A DNA stretch of 22,677 nt from a virus, in the IMG/VR virus record IMGVR_UViG_3300028829_006578, positions 1 to 22,677 of that record; one strand, written 5' to 3'. Positions 13,704 to 21,792 of this stretch are shown piece by piece (positions within the stretch are counted from its first letter, which is position 1; each line of letters opens with the position of its first letter). A program made the translations under genes and the position numbers. Under the pieces are notes generated by a model. The model searched no databases, had not been told where the DNA came from, and saw only the letters and a list, made by a program, of their open reading frames with translations.

Positions 13704-15485
13704 TTAGAATCTTACAGGATTCAGTACCCAATAATCTTCAGTATCTTCTGAAGCCATTTGACGATTTTCACCGGCACCACAAGCTAATACTTGACCATCT
13801 TCAAGTAGAACCATCAAACTGACACTAGAGCCATTACCATAGAAAGAAGCACCTGTAATATAATCTCGACAAATCACAGGTGTTGGTGTAGACATTTGAT
13901 CTGCATGTCCAAGTCCTAATTGACCTTGACCATTATATCCGCAAGTATACAATCTTCCTTGGTCTGTTAGAACACCAAAAGAACTATAGCTACCATCACC
14001 GCCACTGATCATTTTAGTTACAGATTCACCAGCTTGTAAGAAGCTCATGTCAATTGCTGCCCAAGTTGATTGAGCCGAAGTTCCATTTGAACCAAGTTGA
14101 CCATAACCATTATAACCGCAAGCATAAAGTGTTCCGTCTGTTTTTAGAATCCAAGTTGATTGATAGTCTGTATAATAAACCATTGCAATTTCTTGAACAT
14201 CAGTTGCTGTGAGTGTAGGTATTCTTGAATTTGTATTCACTCCACCAGAACCAGTATTTCCATTTACTCCAGTATTTCCATAATAGTCTGTTCCACAAAC
14301 ATGTAATGTATCATCTGTACACAAGAACCAAGTTGCTCGATAATTTGCCCAAGCTTTCTTTACATTTTTTCCAGAAAGTGTGCCATTATTTGCGATAAAT
14401 GGAAGTGTAGAATCAACAGTTGAATTATTGCCTAATTCATATTGAGCATTTCGTCCCCAAACATGGGCACGGAAAGCATCATCAACAGCAACACAATGCG
14501 TATATCTTTCTCGTCCGAGTGACAACCAGTCAATTGTTCGTGGATCAACTGCTTCAACAGTTGTTTCACCAGTATCTGGATCAATAACCGCTGGTTGGCC
14601 GGTAACAACAGTATTGAAATAAGGAACTTGAATAAACCAATTTGATTGATCAGTATTTCCTCTTCCAAGTTGTCCTGATTCGTTCCATCCAGCCATGTAT
14701 ACTTTATCATCAGAACCAATCACACCAGCAGTGTTACGTCCTTCAGTTCCCGCTGTATGAGCAATGAATTTAACTTTTAAGCCACCAGCTGACCTTCGGA
14801 ATGGATTTGCTCCATCTTCGACAGCCATAACATTAACTGGAACATAAGCATCAGCACCAATACCCGTTGATCCATATTCAAGTCTTCCCCAAGTCCAAAG
14901 TTCATCATTTTGATCAATAAGCTTTCCGTTATACGCATGACCTTGCCAAATATGATTTTCTTTCACACCGGGGAAAGTGCTTGGGAATGGAAACAACATC
15001 GGATTTGCTCTGTCTCCGCTATGGTTTCCTTGACCCATCATATAATGACTACCATATCCCCATGTTCTTACAGAATCATTATCCATAATTACCAAGGCAT
15101 TATGTGAATGATATCCGACGTTTCGAAAGGGAACAAGCGCTCGAGCACGGAGAGAACTTCTTGATGGATTTGATGTCCACTCTGGTAGACCATCTGAATT
15201 TACATAAAGAATTTGATTTTGTTCTCCGATTGGTAGTCTTTCTAATTTAATACCATCGTGATAGAGAATGTCACCCTCGGTTGTCGCAATACCTTGCGTT
15301 CCTTGAGCAAACAAATCCCACTCAGATGAATCGAAAGCAGTTTCACTTAAATTGTCACTTGATTCTACAACACAAATATAAGCAGAACCATTATAGTAAA
15401 CAACATCTTGCTTGCGATAATGAACGGAAGGTAAAAACTCACCTTTCCAAGTTATAGCAACTTTGCCGAGTATAATATTAGCCAT
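13704..15485 (-). CDS. RCC1-repeat tail-fibre protein
   Basis: The product has 593 aa. The N-terminus (ITWKGEFLPSVHYRKQDVVY) resembles a carbohydrate-binding 5/12-type fold common at the front of phage fibre proteins. A linker (GDILYHDGIKLERLPIG) follows. From about residue 115 there are roughly eight RCC1-type repeats, for example LWTWGRLEYGSTG, VYMAGWNESGQLGRGN, AHVWGRNAQYELGNNS, LYACGYNGYGQLGSNG and LYTCGYNGQGQLGLGH. RCC1 repeats fold into a seven-bladed beta-propeller, best known in eukaryotic exchange factors but also found in bacteria. In this run of fibre genes the propeller is probably a receptor-binding head. The next gene upstream is a paralogue. Confidence 0.88.
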   Translation of the reverse strand: MANIILGKVAITWKGEFLPSVHYRKQDVVYYNGSAYICVVESSDNLSETAFDSSEWDLFAQGTQGIATTEGDILYHDGIKLERLPIGEQNQILYVNSDGLPEWTSNPSRSSLRARALVPFRNVGYHSHNALVIMDNDSVRTWGYGSHYMMGQGNHSGDRANPMLFPFPSTFPGVKENHIWQGHAYNGKLIDQNDELWTWGRLEYGSTGIGADAYVPVNVMAVEDGANPFRRSAGGLKVKFIAHTAGTEGRNTAGVIGSDDKVYMAGWNESGQLGRGNTDQSNWFIQVPYFNTVVTGQPAVIDPDTGETTVEAVDPRTIDWLSLGRERYTHCVAVDDAFRAHVWGRNAQYELGNNSTVDSTLPFIANNGTLSGKNVKKAWANYRATWFLCTDDTLHVCGTDYYGNTGVNGNTGSGGVNTNSRIPTLTATDVQEIAMVYYTDYQSTWILKTDGTLYACGYNGYGQLGSNGTSAQSTWAAIDMSFLQAGESVTKMISGGDGSYSSFGVLTDQGRLYTCGYNGQGQLGLGHADQMSTPTPVICRDYITGASFYGNGSSVSLMVLLEDGQVLACGAGENRQMASEDTEDYWVLNPVRF

Positions 15486-15513
15486 TTTTCTAAACCTTTA
15501 TATCGTGTTGTAT

Positions 15514-17325
15514 TTAAAAATTGAGTTTTGTTGGAACGTAAGCATCGTAAGTTTGGAGTGAACCAGTAAGTCCATAACCTCCACTTCCTGTAGCAAAAAC
15601 ATCACCATGTTCTGTTAGCATATAATTGACCATATAAGTTCTGTCTGGACCACTTGCTCCTTCATGATAATAGCAATATCCCGCTTGAGCAATGTCAACA
15701 ACTTTGTCATGAATTGGCATAAAGTGGTCAGGTAAAGCATCCAAATATGCTAGGTCTCCACTATTTCCAAGACCGGCATATCCGATCACATAATTACTAG
15801 TAACTCCTGTTCCTCTTTGACCGTTGTTGTTTAAACCATCAGCAAATACACGACCATCTTTTGTTAGAGCCAAGTATGCACATCTTAGGTTGCCCATCAT
15901 TGCTAACATTTTATCAATATTAACATTATAATAATCTGACATCATCTGATATTTTGCTGTTGTGTCAAAATCTGTTGCGCTGGTTGGTTGAAAATGTTGT
16001 GCTGTTCCGTTTACGTTATCATTAAGTCCCGTATAATAATTAATATATCCTCTGAATAGAAAACGGTCATCAAAAGTTTGAACAATTAGAGTAGCATAAC
16101 CACCATGTCTCCACCAAAACTTTTTGACATTCTTTGCAATAAGATGTCGGTCATCAATAAATGAATTTGAAGGGTCTAGTCCGGGTGTTCCCCAATCTAC
16201 TTGTCCCCAACCATTTCCTCTTCCAAGCAGTCTTCCGCTTTCTGTTAAAATTAGACTACCAAGACGATGACCTCCTGAGTAATTACTCCAGTGCCCTCGG
16301 CTAGAATGCCCTTGGAAATCAACAACCTTTTCTCCAATTTCAACTTTACGAAATTCAGAAATATGATTTCCATGATAGTTATAATTTTGACTTCCAATAG
16401 TCCATAAATTACCATCTACATCAATCATACCTGTAACGGTATGAGCATCTGAGCCAACATGAACAATCGGATGATCTTTTGTAAATTCAATCAATCTTGC
16501 TTTATAACAAGTACTTGTTGATGAATCTGGATGTCCTAAAATATTATTTGGATCATGTCCCCAACTATAAACTCGCCCATTTTCGCAAAGAGCATAGTAA
16601 CAATGATGTCCACCTTCCCAATCATAAAAATGATATATGTCTTTTACTATGTCATCTCCAATATCACTGTATTCAGACATGCTTTTCATACCACCTGCTT
16701 CTACAAAAGCACCCGGATCAGTATAATGATTGGATAAATTTGATATTCCTGGCTCGTAGTTAAGTCCTGATGACCATACTTGACCACTCGAATCTTGAAT
16801 AAAGAGTGCGCCACTTCCATACCAACCTTTTTTAGCTGGTTTGGTTCCTCTTGGAAAGTTAACTCTCAGTGGTGTGTAATAACCTTGACCCTCATCTTTA
16901 TCACCGACTCCCATTTGGCCTTCATATGTTCTACCTATAGCTCGAACAGAACCATCAGTCATAATAAAGGTTGAAAACCGATGCGAACCATATGAATAAG
17001 AGTGTTGAGTTGATGCTTTACCAACAAGAGCAGCAACTTTTGTTCCATTGCGGTCAATTGGATGGTCAAACTGTACAGCACCATTTCTTACAAAGAGGTA
17101 TTCACCATTGAAACCTGCTGCTGTTGTTGTATCACCACCAACGATAATTTCACCTTTTGAAATTGCTTCAATTTGCCCTCTGGCAAAAAGTTTAAAGGCA
17201 TTTGTGTTTGTATCGTAATAAAATGCCGCTCCTTCCTTGAAGACAACATCTTTATCATTGTAAGCTGAGTCCGGAGAATAGTATCCTCTCCAGCGATACC
17301 CTAATTTTTTGTAATCTATATTCAT
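15514..17325 (-). CDS. RCC1-repeat-like tail-fibre protein, divergent paralogue
   Basis: The product has 603 aa with the same plan as its neighbour. The front, YRWRGYYSPDSAYNDKDVVF, is CBM5/12-like and is followed by a linker with GEIIVGGDTT. There are then about eight weak RCC1-like repeats, such as VRAIGRTYEGQMGVGD, VYSWGHDPNNILGHPD, LLGRGNGWGQVDWG, VFADGLNNNGQRGTG and VFATGSGGYGLTGSL. Several blades have lost the classic Gly-Gln-Leu-Gly signature, so this copy has drifted further. Tyr, His and Asn are abundant on the loops, suiting a surface that binds glycans or envelope proteins. It is translated just after the Mtd-N-type gene. Confidence 0.84.
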   Translation of the reverse strand: MNIDYKKLGYRWRGYYSPDSAYNDKDVVFKEGAAFYYDTNTNAFKLFARGQIEAISKGEIIVGGDTTTAAGFNGEYLFVRNGAVQFDHPIDRNGTKVAALVGKASTQHSYSYGSHRFSTFIMTDGSVRAIGRTYEGQMGVGDKDEGQGYYTPLRVNFPRGTKPAKKGWYGSGALFIQDSSGQVWSSGLNYEPGISNLSNHYTDPGAFVEAGGMKSMSEYSDIGDDIVKDIYHFYDWEGGHHCYYALCENGRVYSWGHDPNNILGHPDSSTSTCYKARLIEFTKDHPIVHVGSDAHTVTGMIDVDGNLWTIGSQNYNYHGNHISEFRKVEIGEKVVDFQGHSSRGHWSNYSGGHRLGSLILTESGRLLGRGNGWGQVDWGTPGLDPSNSFIDDRHLIAKNVKKFWWRHGGYATLIVQTFDDRFLFRGYINYYTGLNDNVNGTAQHFQPTSATDFDTTAKYQMMSDYYNVNIDKMLAMMGNLRCAYLALTKDGRVFADGLNNNGQRGTGVTSNYVIGYAGLGNSGDLAYLDALPDHFMPIHDKVVDIAQAGYCYYHEGASGPDRTYMVNYMLTEHGDVFATGSGGYGLTGSLQTYDAYVPTKLNF

Positions 17326-17823
17326 TTAGACTGCCATTACTAGATTGTTGTTTACAATTGAGAATGAAGCAGCACCAATAAAATGCTGTTCGTCCATTGA
17401 GAGTTCAATTTGATCTGCTGGCTCTGCTGTATACCAGTTAAGTTCTGTTGAATCTGACTCAAGTGACAATCGATAGAAACTTGTATTTGCTGATCCACCA
17501 CTTCCACTTGGAAGTCCAATTACACCAGAACCAATTGTGACATTTTCTAAAATGGCTGCGCCAGAATCTTCTCTTAGAATTGATGTTCCATCGCTACGAA
17601 CAATTGTTTTATCGTTGTTTACACCTACAAGAGGCAAAATGTCCGCACGAACATCAGCAGCATTTCGATGGAAATAATCAAGGTCAGTCCATGGTTTCGT
17701 TCCGTCACCTATCTTAAGTTTACCTGTATCAGTTTCAAATCCAAACTCTCCCATGTTAAGTTTAGGATCAGCGGCCTCCCATTCAGATTGAGAACCTCTC
17801 CTAACTTGAATTAAACTAGCCAT
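17326..17823 (-). CDS. Fibre protein with Mtd-like N-terminal domain
   Basis: The product has 165 aa. It starts SLIQVRRGSQSEWEAADPKL and continues NMGEFGFETDTGKLKIGDG and TKPWTDLDYF, the N-terminal module found in many phage receptor-binding proteins (major tropism determinant N-terminal type). This module trimerises and docks a fibre to the tail. The remainder has Gly/Ser linkers and a C-terminal beta segment. Its ATG overlaps the preceding stop by eight bases. The gene is short for a complete fibre, so it is probably an adaptor piece. Confidence 0.8.
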   Translation of the reverse strand: MASLIQVRRGSQSEWEAADPKLNMGEFGFETDTGKLKIGDGTKPWTDLDYFHRNAADVRADILPLVGVNNDKTIVRSDGTSILREDSGAAILENVTIGSGVIGLPSGSGGSANTSFYRLSLESDSTELNWYTAEPADQIELSMDEQHFIGAASFSIVNNNLVMAV

Positions 17824-18229
17824 TTGTTACTCCTCCTCCATCTATATGTGTTAGTTCACTTGACCAAACACTGTCTGGTTTTCCGCCATTGATTACTTGG
17901 TCAATTGAACTTGTTGAATAACCAACAATACCCTGTTCAATTGGATTCAAAAAGGCAAAACCACCCATACCATCTGCTGTCAGAACTTGGTTGATTCCCG
18001 CAGTTGGCGCATTTGGAACAATCATGTGCATTTGAATTCCTTGAAAATTTTGACCAATCACATTATTAGCATTTAGGTCTTCAGTTACATTGATATTTTG
18101 TCTTGTAACCGAGAGTCTACCATCTGCTGTAATAAGGTCACCAGATGGGCCTGTGATTTTACCTACAATGTGAATACCGGCATTCGCCGTCAATTCTTGT
18201 AAAGAATCTACTTTGAGAATCGATGCCAC
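17816..18229 (-). CDS. Short tail-fibre-like protein
   Basis: The product has 137 aa and starts MASILKVDSLQELTANAGIH, a front shared with other fibre proteins here (compare MSGVLIVDEIQAPVGK at 20790). It continues with GPSGDLITADGRLSVTR and NQVLTADGMGGFAFLNP, a beta-rich pattern typical of shaft and adaptor parts. No receptor-binding or enzyme motif is visible. A GATAAATA box lies about 41 bases before the ATG. Confidence 0.68.
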   Translation of the reverse strand: MASILKVDSLQELTANAGIHIVGKITGPSGDLITADGRLSVTRQNINVTEDLNANNVIGQNFQGIQMHMIVPNAPTAGINQVLTADGMGGFAFLNPIEQGIVGYSTSSIDQVINGGKPDSVWSSELTHIDGGGVTNG

Positions 18230-18269
18230 TATAAACCTTTTTCTATAAGATTAATAATTGTTTATACAT

Positions 18270-18277
18270 TATTTATC
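18270..18277 (-). promoter_or_regulatory. Putative T4-like late promoter (GATAAATA)
   Basis: On the minus strand GATAAATAATG lies in the only roomy intergenic gap of the fibre run (18230-18289). It would start transcripts for the fibre genes from 18229 leftwards. The core and two following bases match the site at 21382-21389. Confidence 0.55.
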
Positions 18278-18289
18278 ATACTAATCTTT

Positions 18290-18934
18290 TCAAATGACCG
18301 TTAGAGTTCCTTGAACATGGATCACACTATTCAATTTGACCGGCCCTACAATCATTGCATTCTCACCTTCTTTAATTGTCATGTCACTATTTATTGTATC
18401 TGGTGTAGAAAACATAGGATGAGATGCTTTTTCATTTTTTGTGTTATGCATTGAACTACGAAATCCGTGATGTAGAACTTCAAGAAAAAGAACATCATCC
18501 TCTTCTCGTTCATCGATAATAATTTTTTTATTTAAGTAATCAATATCATAATCTAATTCAGATAGTCTCAATCCATTTAGATGTACAGTAATTCTTTCAC
18601 CACCAGAAAGAGGTGTGCTTATAATAAATTCTGTTTGCCCTGCGTCTGCTGTCCAAGTTTCTTTTGAAATTGTTGAACGAGATAAATCAGTTACTTCGGA
18701 TGTTCCATAGACATCAATTGTATCATTGAGTTCAGGTGCTTCAGTGAAACGAACAAAGTTTCCCGTATTTACAATTTGATAATCAACACCTTCTTTAAGC
18801 TTAATACCATTTAGAAAAACTAAGACTGAATTACCTTCATAAAGAACAGCAAAAACTGTTCGTATACCGTCACCAGCATAGGTGTGATGGTCTTGTATTT
18901 TTTCTTTTGTGAATTGATTACCAATAAGAGGCAT
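18290..18934 (-). CDS. Fibre protein with two NG-type repeats
   Basis: The product has 214 aa. Two copies of a phage-fibre repeat are visible. The first is AGDGIRTVFAVLYEGNSVLV with FLNGIKLKEGVDYQI. The second is ADAGQTEFIISTPLSGGERI with VHLNGLRLSELDYDI. The shared core is hydrophobic-NG-x-x-L....DY. Such repeats form beta-sandwich units in the shafts of marine phage fibres. A C-terminal segment (VGPVKLNSVIHVQGTLTVI) looks like a short beta helix end. The single-copy relative is the next gene upstream (18945-19343). Confidence 0.75.
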   Translation of the reverse strand: MPLIGNQFTKEKIQDHHTYAGDGIRTVFAVLYEGNSVLVFLNGIKLKEGVDYQIVNTGNFVRFTEAPELNDTIDVYGTSEVTDLSRSTISKETWTADAGQTEFIISTPLSGGERITVHLNGLRLSELDYDIDYLNKKIIIDEREEDDVLFLEVLHHGFRSSMHNTKNEKASHPMFSTPDTINSDMTIKEGENAMIVGPVKLNSVIHVQGTLTVI

Positions 18935-18944
18935 AGTTTACTGT

Positions 18945-19343
18945 TTATGATAAGTTTGCTACTTGTGTTTCGAGAGCTTCGATTCTCTCAAGCATTTCTT
19001 TAAATTGACTCACATCAACACCACCAATTTTACCGGCTGTAATATGAACATCTGTTCGTTCGAGTACAACACTTGAACGAACATTATATCCTATAATTTC
19101 AATTACGTCTGTATTATTGATTGTTGATGAAATGCGAATATCTTTACCGTTTGTTGCTTCAAAATCAGATGGTAATAAATAGTTACCTTGAACAATTACT
19201 GAAACATTTTCTGGTGTATAATTCACATAAAATGTTGAAACACCGAGATTTGTTGTGACATCAGCATCACTACCGAGAAATCGTAAATGTTCAATCATTG
19301 AACGATTTGAAACATTTTGAAGATTTGAACCAAAGTAAGGCAT
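18945..19343 (-). CDS. Fibre protein with one NG-type repeat and coiled coil
   Basis: The product has 132 aa. VSTFYVNYTPENVSVIVQGN and YLLPSDFEAT form one copy of the repeat seen twice in the neighbouring protein, with the NG altered to GN. The end (FKEMLERIEALETQVANLS) is a heptad coiled coil that probably trimerises. It starts four bases after the preceding stop. A joint or connector between fibre parts is the likely role. Confidence 0.72.
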   Translation of the reverse strand: MPYFGSNLQNVSNRSMIEHLRFLGSDADVTTNLGVSTFYVNYTPENVSVIVQGNYLLPSDFEATNGKDIRISSTINNTDVIEIIGYNVRSSVVLERTDVHITAGKIGGVDVSQFKEMLERIEALETQVANLS

Positions 19344-19347
19344 TTTT

Positions 19348-20790
19348 TTACCAGATTGGAATTGGATTATAATAATTTAGCCAAGATCTTTTTTCAGTCT
19401 CACCACCATATGGAGAAAAATCTTCATATATGATTCCAGCACCCACTCGAAAAATTAGAACATAAGCACCATGAGAAGGTACAGCATTGATCATTTTTGA
19501 TGCTTGATATGAATTGTAATCAAAGAAATCAAGTTTTCTCAAAATATATTGTGGGTCTCCGTAAGTATGAATAAAATACCAATTAGCATGATAGTTATTA
19601 TTAAGTAAGACAGTATTTAACTCTTGATAATCACTATAAGATTTATTATGAACAATAGCTGTATAGTATTTAGGATCTGGTCTTTCAACACCACCAACAA
19701 TTGTTAGATGAACAGTATTACTTGTAGAACATTGTGAAACTAGTTTACCGTTGAAACGAAGACCATGAGTATAATTAGATGCTAAAGCTGCTGCTGCTCC
19801 TGTTCCTAAAGAAGAAATATTTACATAAATCACAGGTATGTTTGGCATACCAATCATGAAAGTTGCGTGAGGGTAAAGAACTTCTTGATAGGTTTCTGTA
19901 GTTGAGACTACTGTATTTGTAATTGCGTTAACTGTATTCGTAGTCTTTGTTCTTTCTTCACTAATTACACTTTCAATTGAAGTGAATGGTATTGAATTCG
20001 CATAAACATTTATTTTATCAATTGAAATTGAATTGTTCGCAAGTGCAGCCTCACTTAGGTCAACTTCAATTGAATCAGGTGTGATTTCAAATTTTGATAA
20101 AGGAATTGAATTATCTGGTATGTTAATTTTAGTGAGAGAAATTTCAGCATTTGCTACATTGACTTTCGCAAAAGGTATTTCTTCCAGTTTTACTACCTCA
20201 ATTTCACCATCTTGTAAATCTAATTTTGAATAAGGGATTGGTGCTAAAGTATTTGCCTCAATTTCACCATCTTGTAAATCTAATTTTGAATAAGGAATTG
20301 GTGCTAATTTAACAGCTGGTATTTCTTCATCTTGAATTGTAATATGATTGAACTGTAATTCTTCAATATGTCCAACAGGTATCTCACCATTGTTTACAAT
20401 TATATGTTCATAAGGTATCTTTGAAAGTTTACCATGAGGAATTTCTTGTAGATAATCATGAGCAATTGCAAGATATGGTATATCAATGCGGTCAAAAGGA
20501 ATTTCATTTTCAGAAATTGAAATTTTACTGAGCGGTAATGATTCAATTTGAGGTGCTTTAATTTCATTTAAAGCTATCGCAATTTTCTTATAAGGTATTG
20601 AAGCATCATTCAGAATAATTTTTTCAATGGGTATTGATTGATCCTGAATATTTGTAAAACGAAGTTCATTATTACCTGTCACAGGATCAAAAATATTTAC
20701 ACCATCTGAACTTACTAAGGACGCAGCAAGTTTGATACTGCTTTTTCCGACAGGTGCTTGAATTTCATCTACAATTAGAACCCCAGACAT
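19348..20790 (-). CDS. Repeat-rich tail-fibre protein
   Basis: The product has 480 aa. The front, MSGVLIVDEIQAPVGKSSIK, matches other fibre starts. Residues 50-270 are built of short hydrophobic-polar units such as NEIPFDRIDIP, PIPYSKLDLQDGEIE (twice, 20 aa apart) and DNSIPLSKFEI. The last 190 residues form a globular, aromatic-rich end domain (YKSDY-like loops, ILRKLDFFDYNSYQ) that may bind the receptor. The units recur in the partial protein at 21789-22677. A beta-solenoid or intertwined shaft is a reasonable guess. No enzyme motif is seen. Confidence 0.75.
   Translation of the reverse strand: MSGVLIVDEIQAPVGKSSIKLAASLVSSDGVNIFDPVTGNNELRFTNIQDQSIPIEKIILNDASIPYKKIAIALNEIKAPQIESLPLSKISISENEIPFDRIDIPYLAIAHDYLQEIPHGKLSKIPYEHIIVNNGEIPVGHIEELQFNHITIQDEEIPAVKLAPIPYSKLDLQDGEIEANTLAPIPYSKLDLQDGEIEVVKLEEIPFAKVNVANAEISLTKINIPDNSIPLSKFEITPDSIEVDLSEAALANNSISIDKINVYANSIPFTSIESVISEERTKTTNTVNAITNTVVSTTETYQEVLYPHATFMIGMPNIPVIYVNISSLGTGAAAALASNYTHGLRFNGKLVSQCSTSNTVHLTIVGGVERPDPKYYTAIVHNKSYSDYQELNTVLLNNNYHANWYFIHTYGDPQYILRKLDFFDYNSYQASKMINAVPSHGAYVLIFRVGAGIIYEDFSPYGGETEKRSWLNYYNPIPIW
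20196..20307. repeat. Two 52-bp direct copies at 60-bp spacing
   Basis: Bases 20196-20247 and 20256-20307 are the same except one position (20235 G, 20295 A). The 60-bp period equals 20 codons, so gain or loss of a unit would keep the fibre frame. It encodes the doubled PIPYSKLDLQDGEIE segment. The near-identity points to a recent duplication. Confidence 0.9.
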
Positions 20791-20798
20791 TGACTACC

Positions 20799-21341
20799 TT
20801 ACCTAAAAATATGTAATGAGATCATGGAAGGATCTACAAATGATGTTGTATTTCCAGAATAAACTTTGAATGAACTTGTTGTAAGCTGATCGATACAGAC
20901 AGTGTTTAGTTCAACTTCTTTTGTATTTTCATTCGTTTTGATTGTAGCAACTACAGAATAATTTTCATCAAGCATACCAACATTAGGTTTGAAATTTACT
21001 GTAAAGTCTCCTACACTATTATAAATTACATTTGAAATATTATTGCTGCTGGAACGTATGAATAATTCATCACTTCCTCCAGGAACGTCCGAGTTGATAT
21101 TGAGTTGCGAGTTAAAATTGATCCAACCACGACAAGCGTATATTGGTGCGTCACCTTCTACATTGAGAACTTTACGCACAGGTTCAATACCTCCTGATGT
21201 TTTACCATCATGAACACGAAGTTCTCCTGTTGGTTCATGTGTTCCGTCTTCGGTAATAACAAGAGAAATTACTCCTTTTTCACCAACATAACTTGAATGT
21301 TCTGTATCTGTTCCTCTTAAATGACGAATTACATTTCCCAT
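20799..21341 (-). CDS. Tail-fibre protein with Mtd-like front
   Basis: The product has 180 aa. The first 55 residues (RHLRGTDTEHSSYVGEKGVI, then GELRVHDGKTSGG) follow the Mtd-N-like plan of a short beta domain ending in a TGELRVHDG turn. The remainder has GDFTVNFKPNVGMLDENYSV and VVATIKTN, a pattern repeated in many phage fibre end domains. A GATAAATA box lies 41 bases before the ATG. It is the first gene after that box and probably an adaptor or short fibre. Confidence 0.76.
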   Translation of the reverse strand: MGNVIRHLRGTDTEHSSYVGEKGVISLVITEDGTHEPTGELRVHDGKTSGGIEPVRKVLNVEGDAPIYACRGWINFNSQLNINSDVPGGSDELFIRSSSNNISNVIYNSVGDFTVNFKPNVGMLDENYSVVATIKTNENTKEVELNTVCIDQLTTSSFKVYSGNTTSFVDPSMISLHIFR

Positions 21342-21381
21342 ATTTGATCCAATTATTTTTGATAAAGTTGAATTTACTTAT

Positions 21382-21389
21382 TATTTATC
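21382..21389 (-). promoter_or_regulatory. Putative T4-like late promoter (GATAAATA)
   Basis: GATAAATAATAAG on the minus strand lies between the small membrane gene and the fibre gene at 21341. Its core and spacing to the ATG (about 41 bases) equal those of the site at 18270-18277, which supports both. Confidence 0.55.
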
Positions 21390-21541
21390 TATTGAGAAAT
21401 GTATAAAATCACCGAAGCAGCAAAAACGAAAAGGTATGAAAGAACAAACACACTGATTACTTTTGGATGAAAAAGTTCTTTGCGTGTGAATAAACTTTGA
21501 AAGAGCCGATAGTCATTCAAAAGTTTATTTTTGATACTCAT
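21389..21541 (-). CDS. Small membrane protein (50 aa)
   Basis: I place the start at 21541 because CAGGA lies just before that ATG; the frame is open further upstream to 21622, but those codons overlap a decayed gene. The product starts MSIKNKLLNDYRLFQSLFTR and ends in a hydrophobic helix (VISVFVLSYLFVFAASVILY), so it is anchored by its C-terminal end. Its stop overlaps the last base of the late-promoter box. No function is recognised. Confidence 0.5.
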   Translation of the reverse strand: MSIKNKLLNDYRLFQSLFTRKELFHPKVISVFVLSYLFVFAASVILYISQ

Positions 21542-21566
21542 ATTCCTGATGAACCATGAATCTTGA

Positions 21567-21792
21567 TCATGCCGGCTCCTCTGGCCAAGTAACGTTTTCT
21601 GGATCTTGTAATGTGATATCACGAAGTGCCTGACGATAAATCAGATGGATTGCTACTGAGTATTGCATTTTTATCTTCATCTTTCCCAATTACTTTACGA
21701 AACATTTGTAAAAATTGTGTTTCATCTTTAGGATTACCATAGAGAGTAAAATCTTTTATACCAAGTTTTTGTAAAGCATAAATTGTTTTCAT
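21567..21792 (-). pseudogene. Remnant of a fibre-associated gene with internal deletion
   Basis: From ATG 21792 (ATGA overlap with the preceding gene) the frame reads MKTIYALQKLGIKDFTLYGN, then DETQFLQMFRKVIGKDE and AILSSNPSDL, and stops at 21619-21621. A second minus frame covers the rest: IYRQALRDITLQDPENVTWP then EEPA, ending at 21567-21569. The two halves look like the start and end of one small protein type found beside phage fibre genes, which normally has a longer middle. The simplest reading is a deletion near 21645 that removed the middle and shifted the frame. Alternatives are a real 57-aa protein plus a 33-aa protein, or a programmed frameshift. Confidence 0.5.

Noticed and set aside
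18388-18395. AATAAATA late-promoter-like box inside a fibre gene
   Set aside because: It is intragenic, and a better box (18270-18277) lies nearer the next start; such matches are expected in AT-rich DNA.
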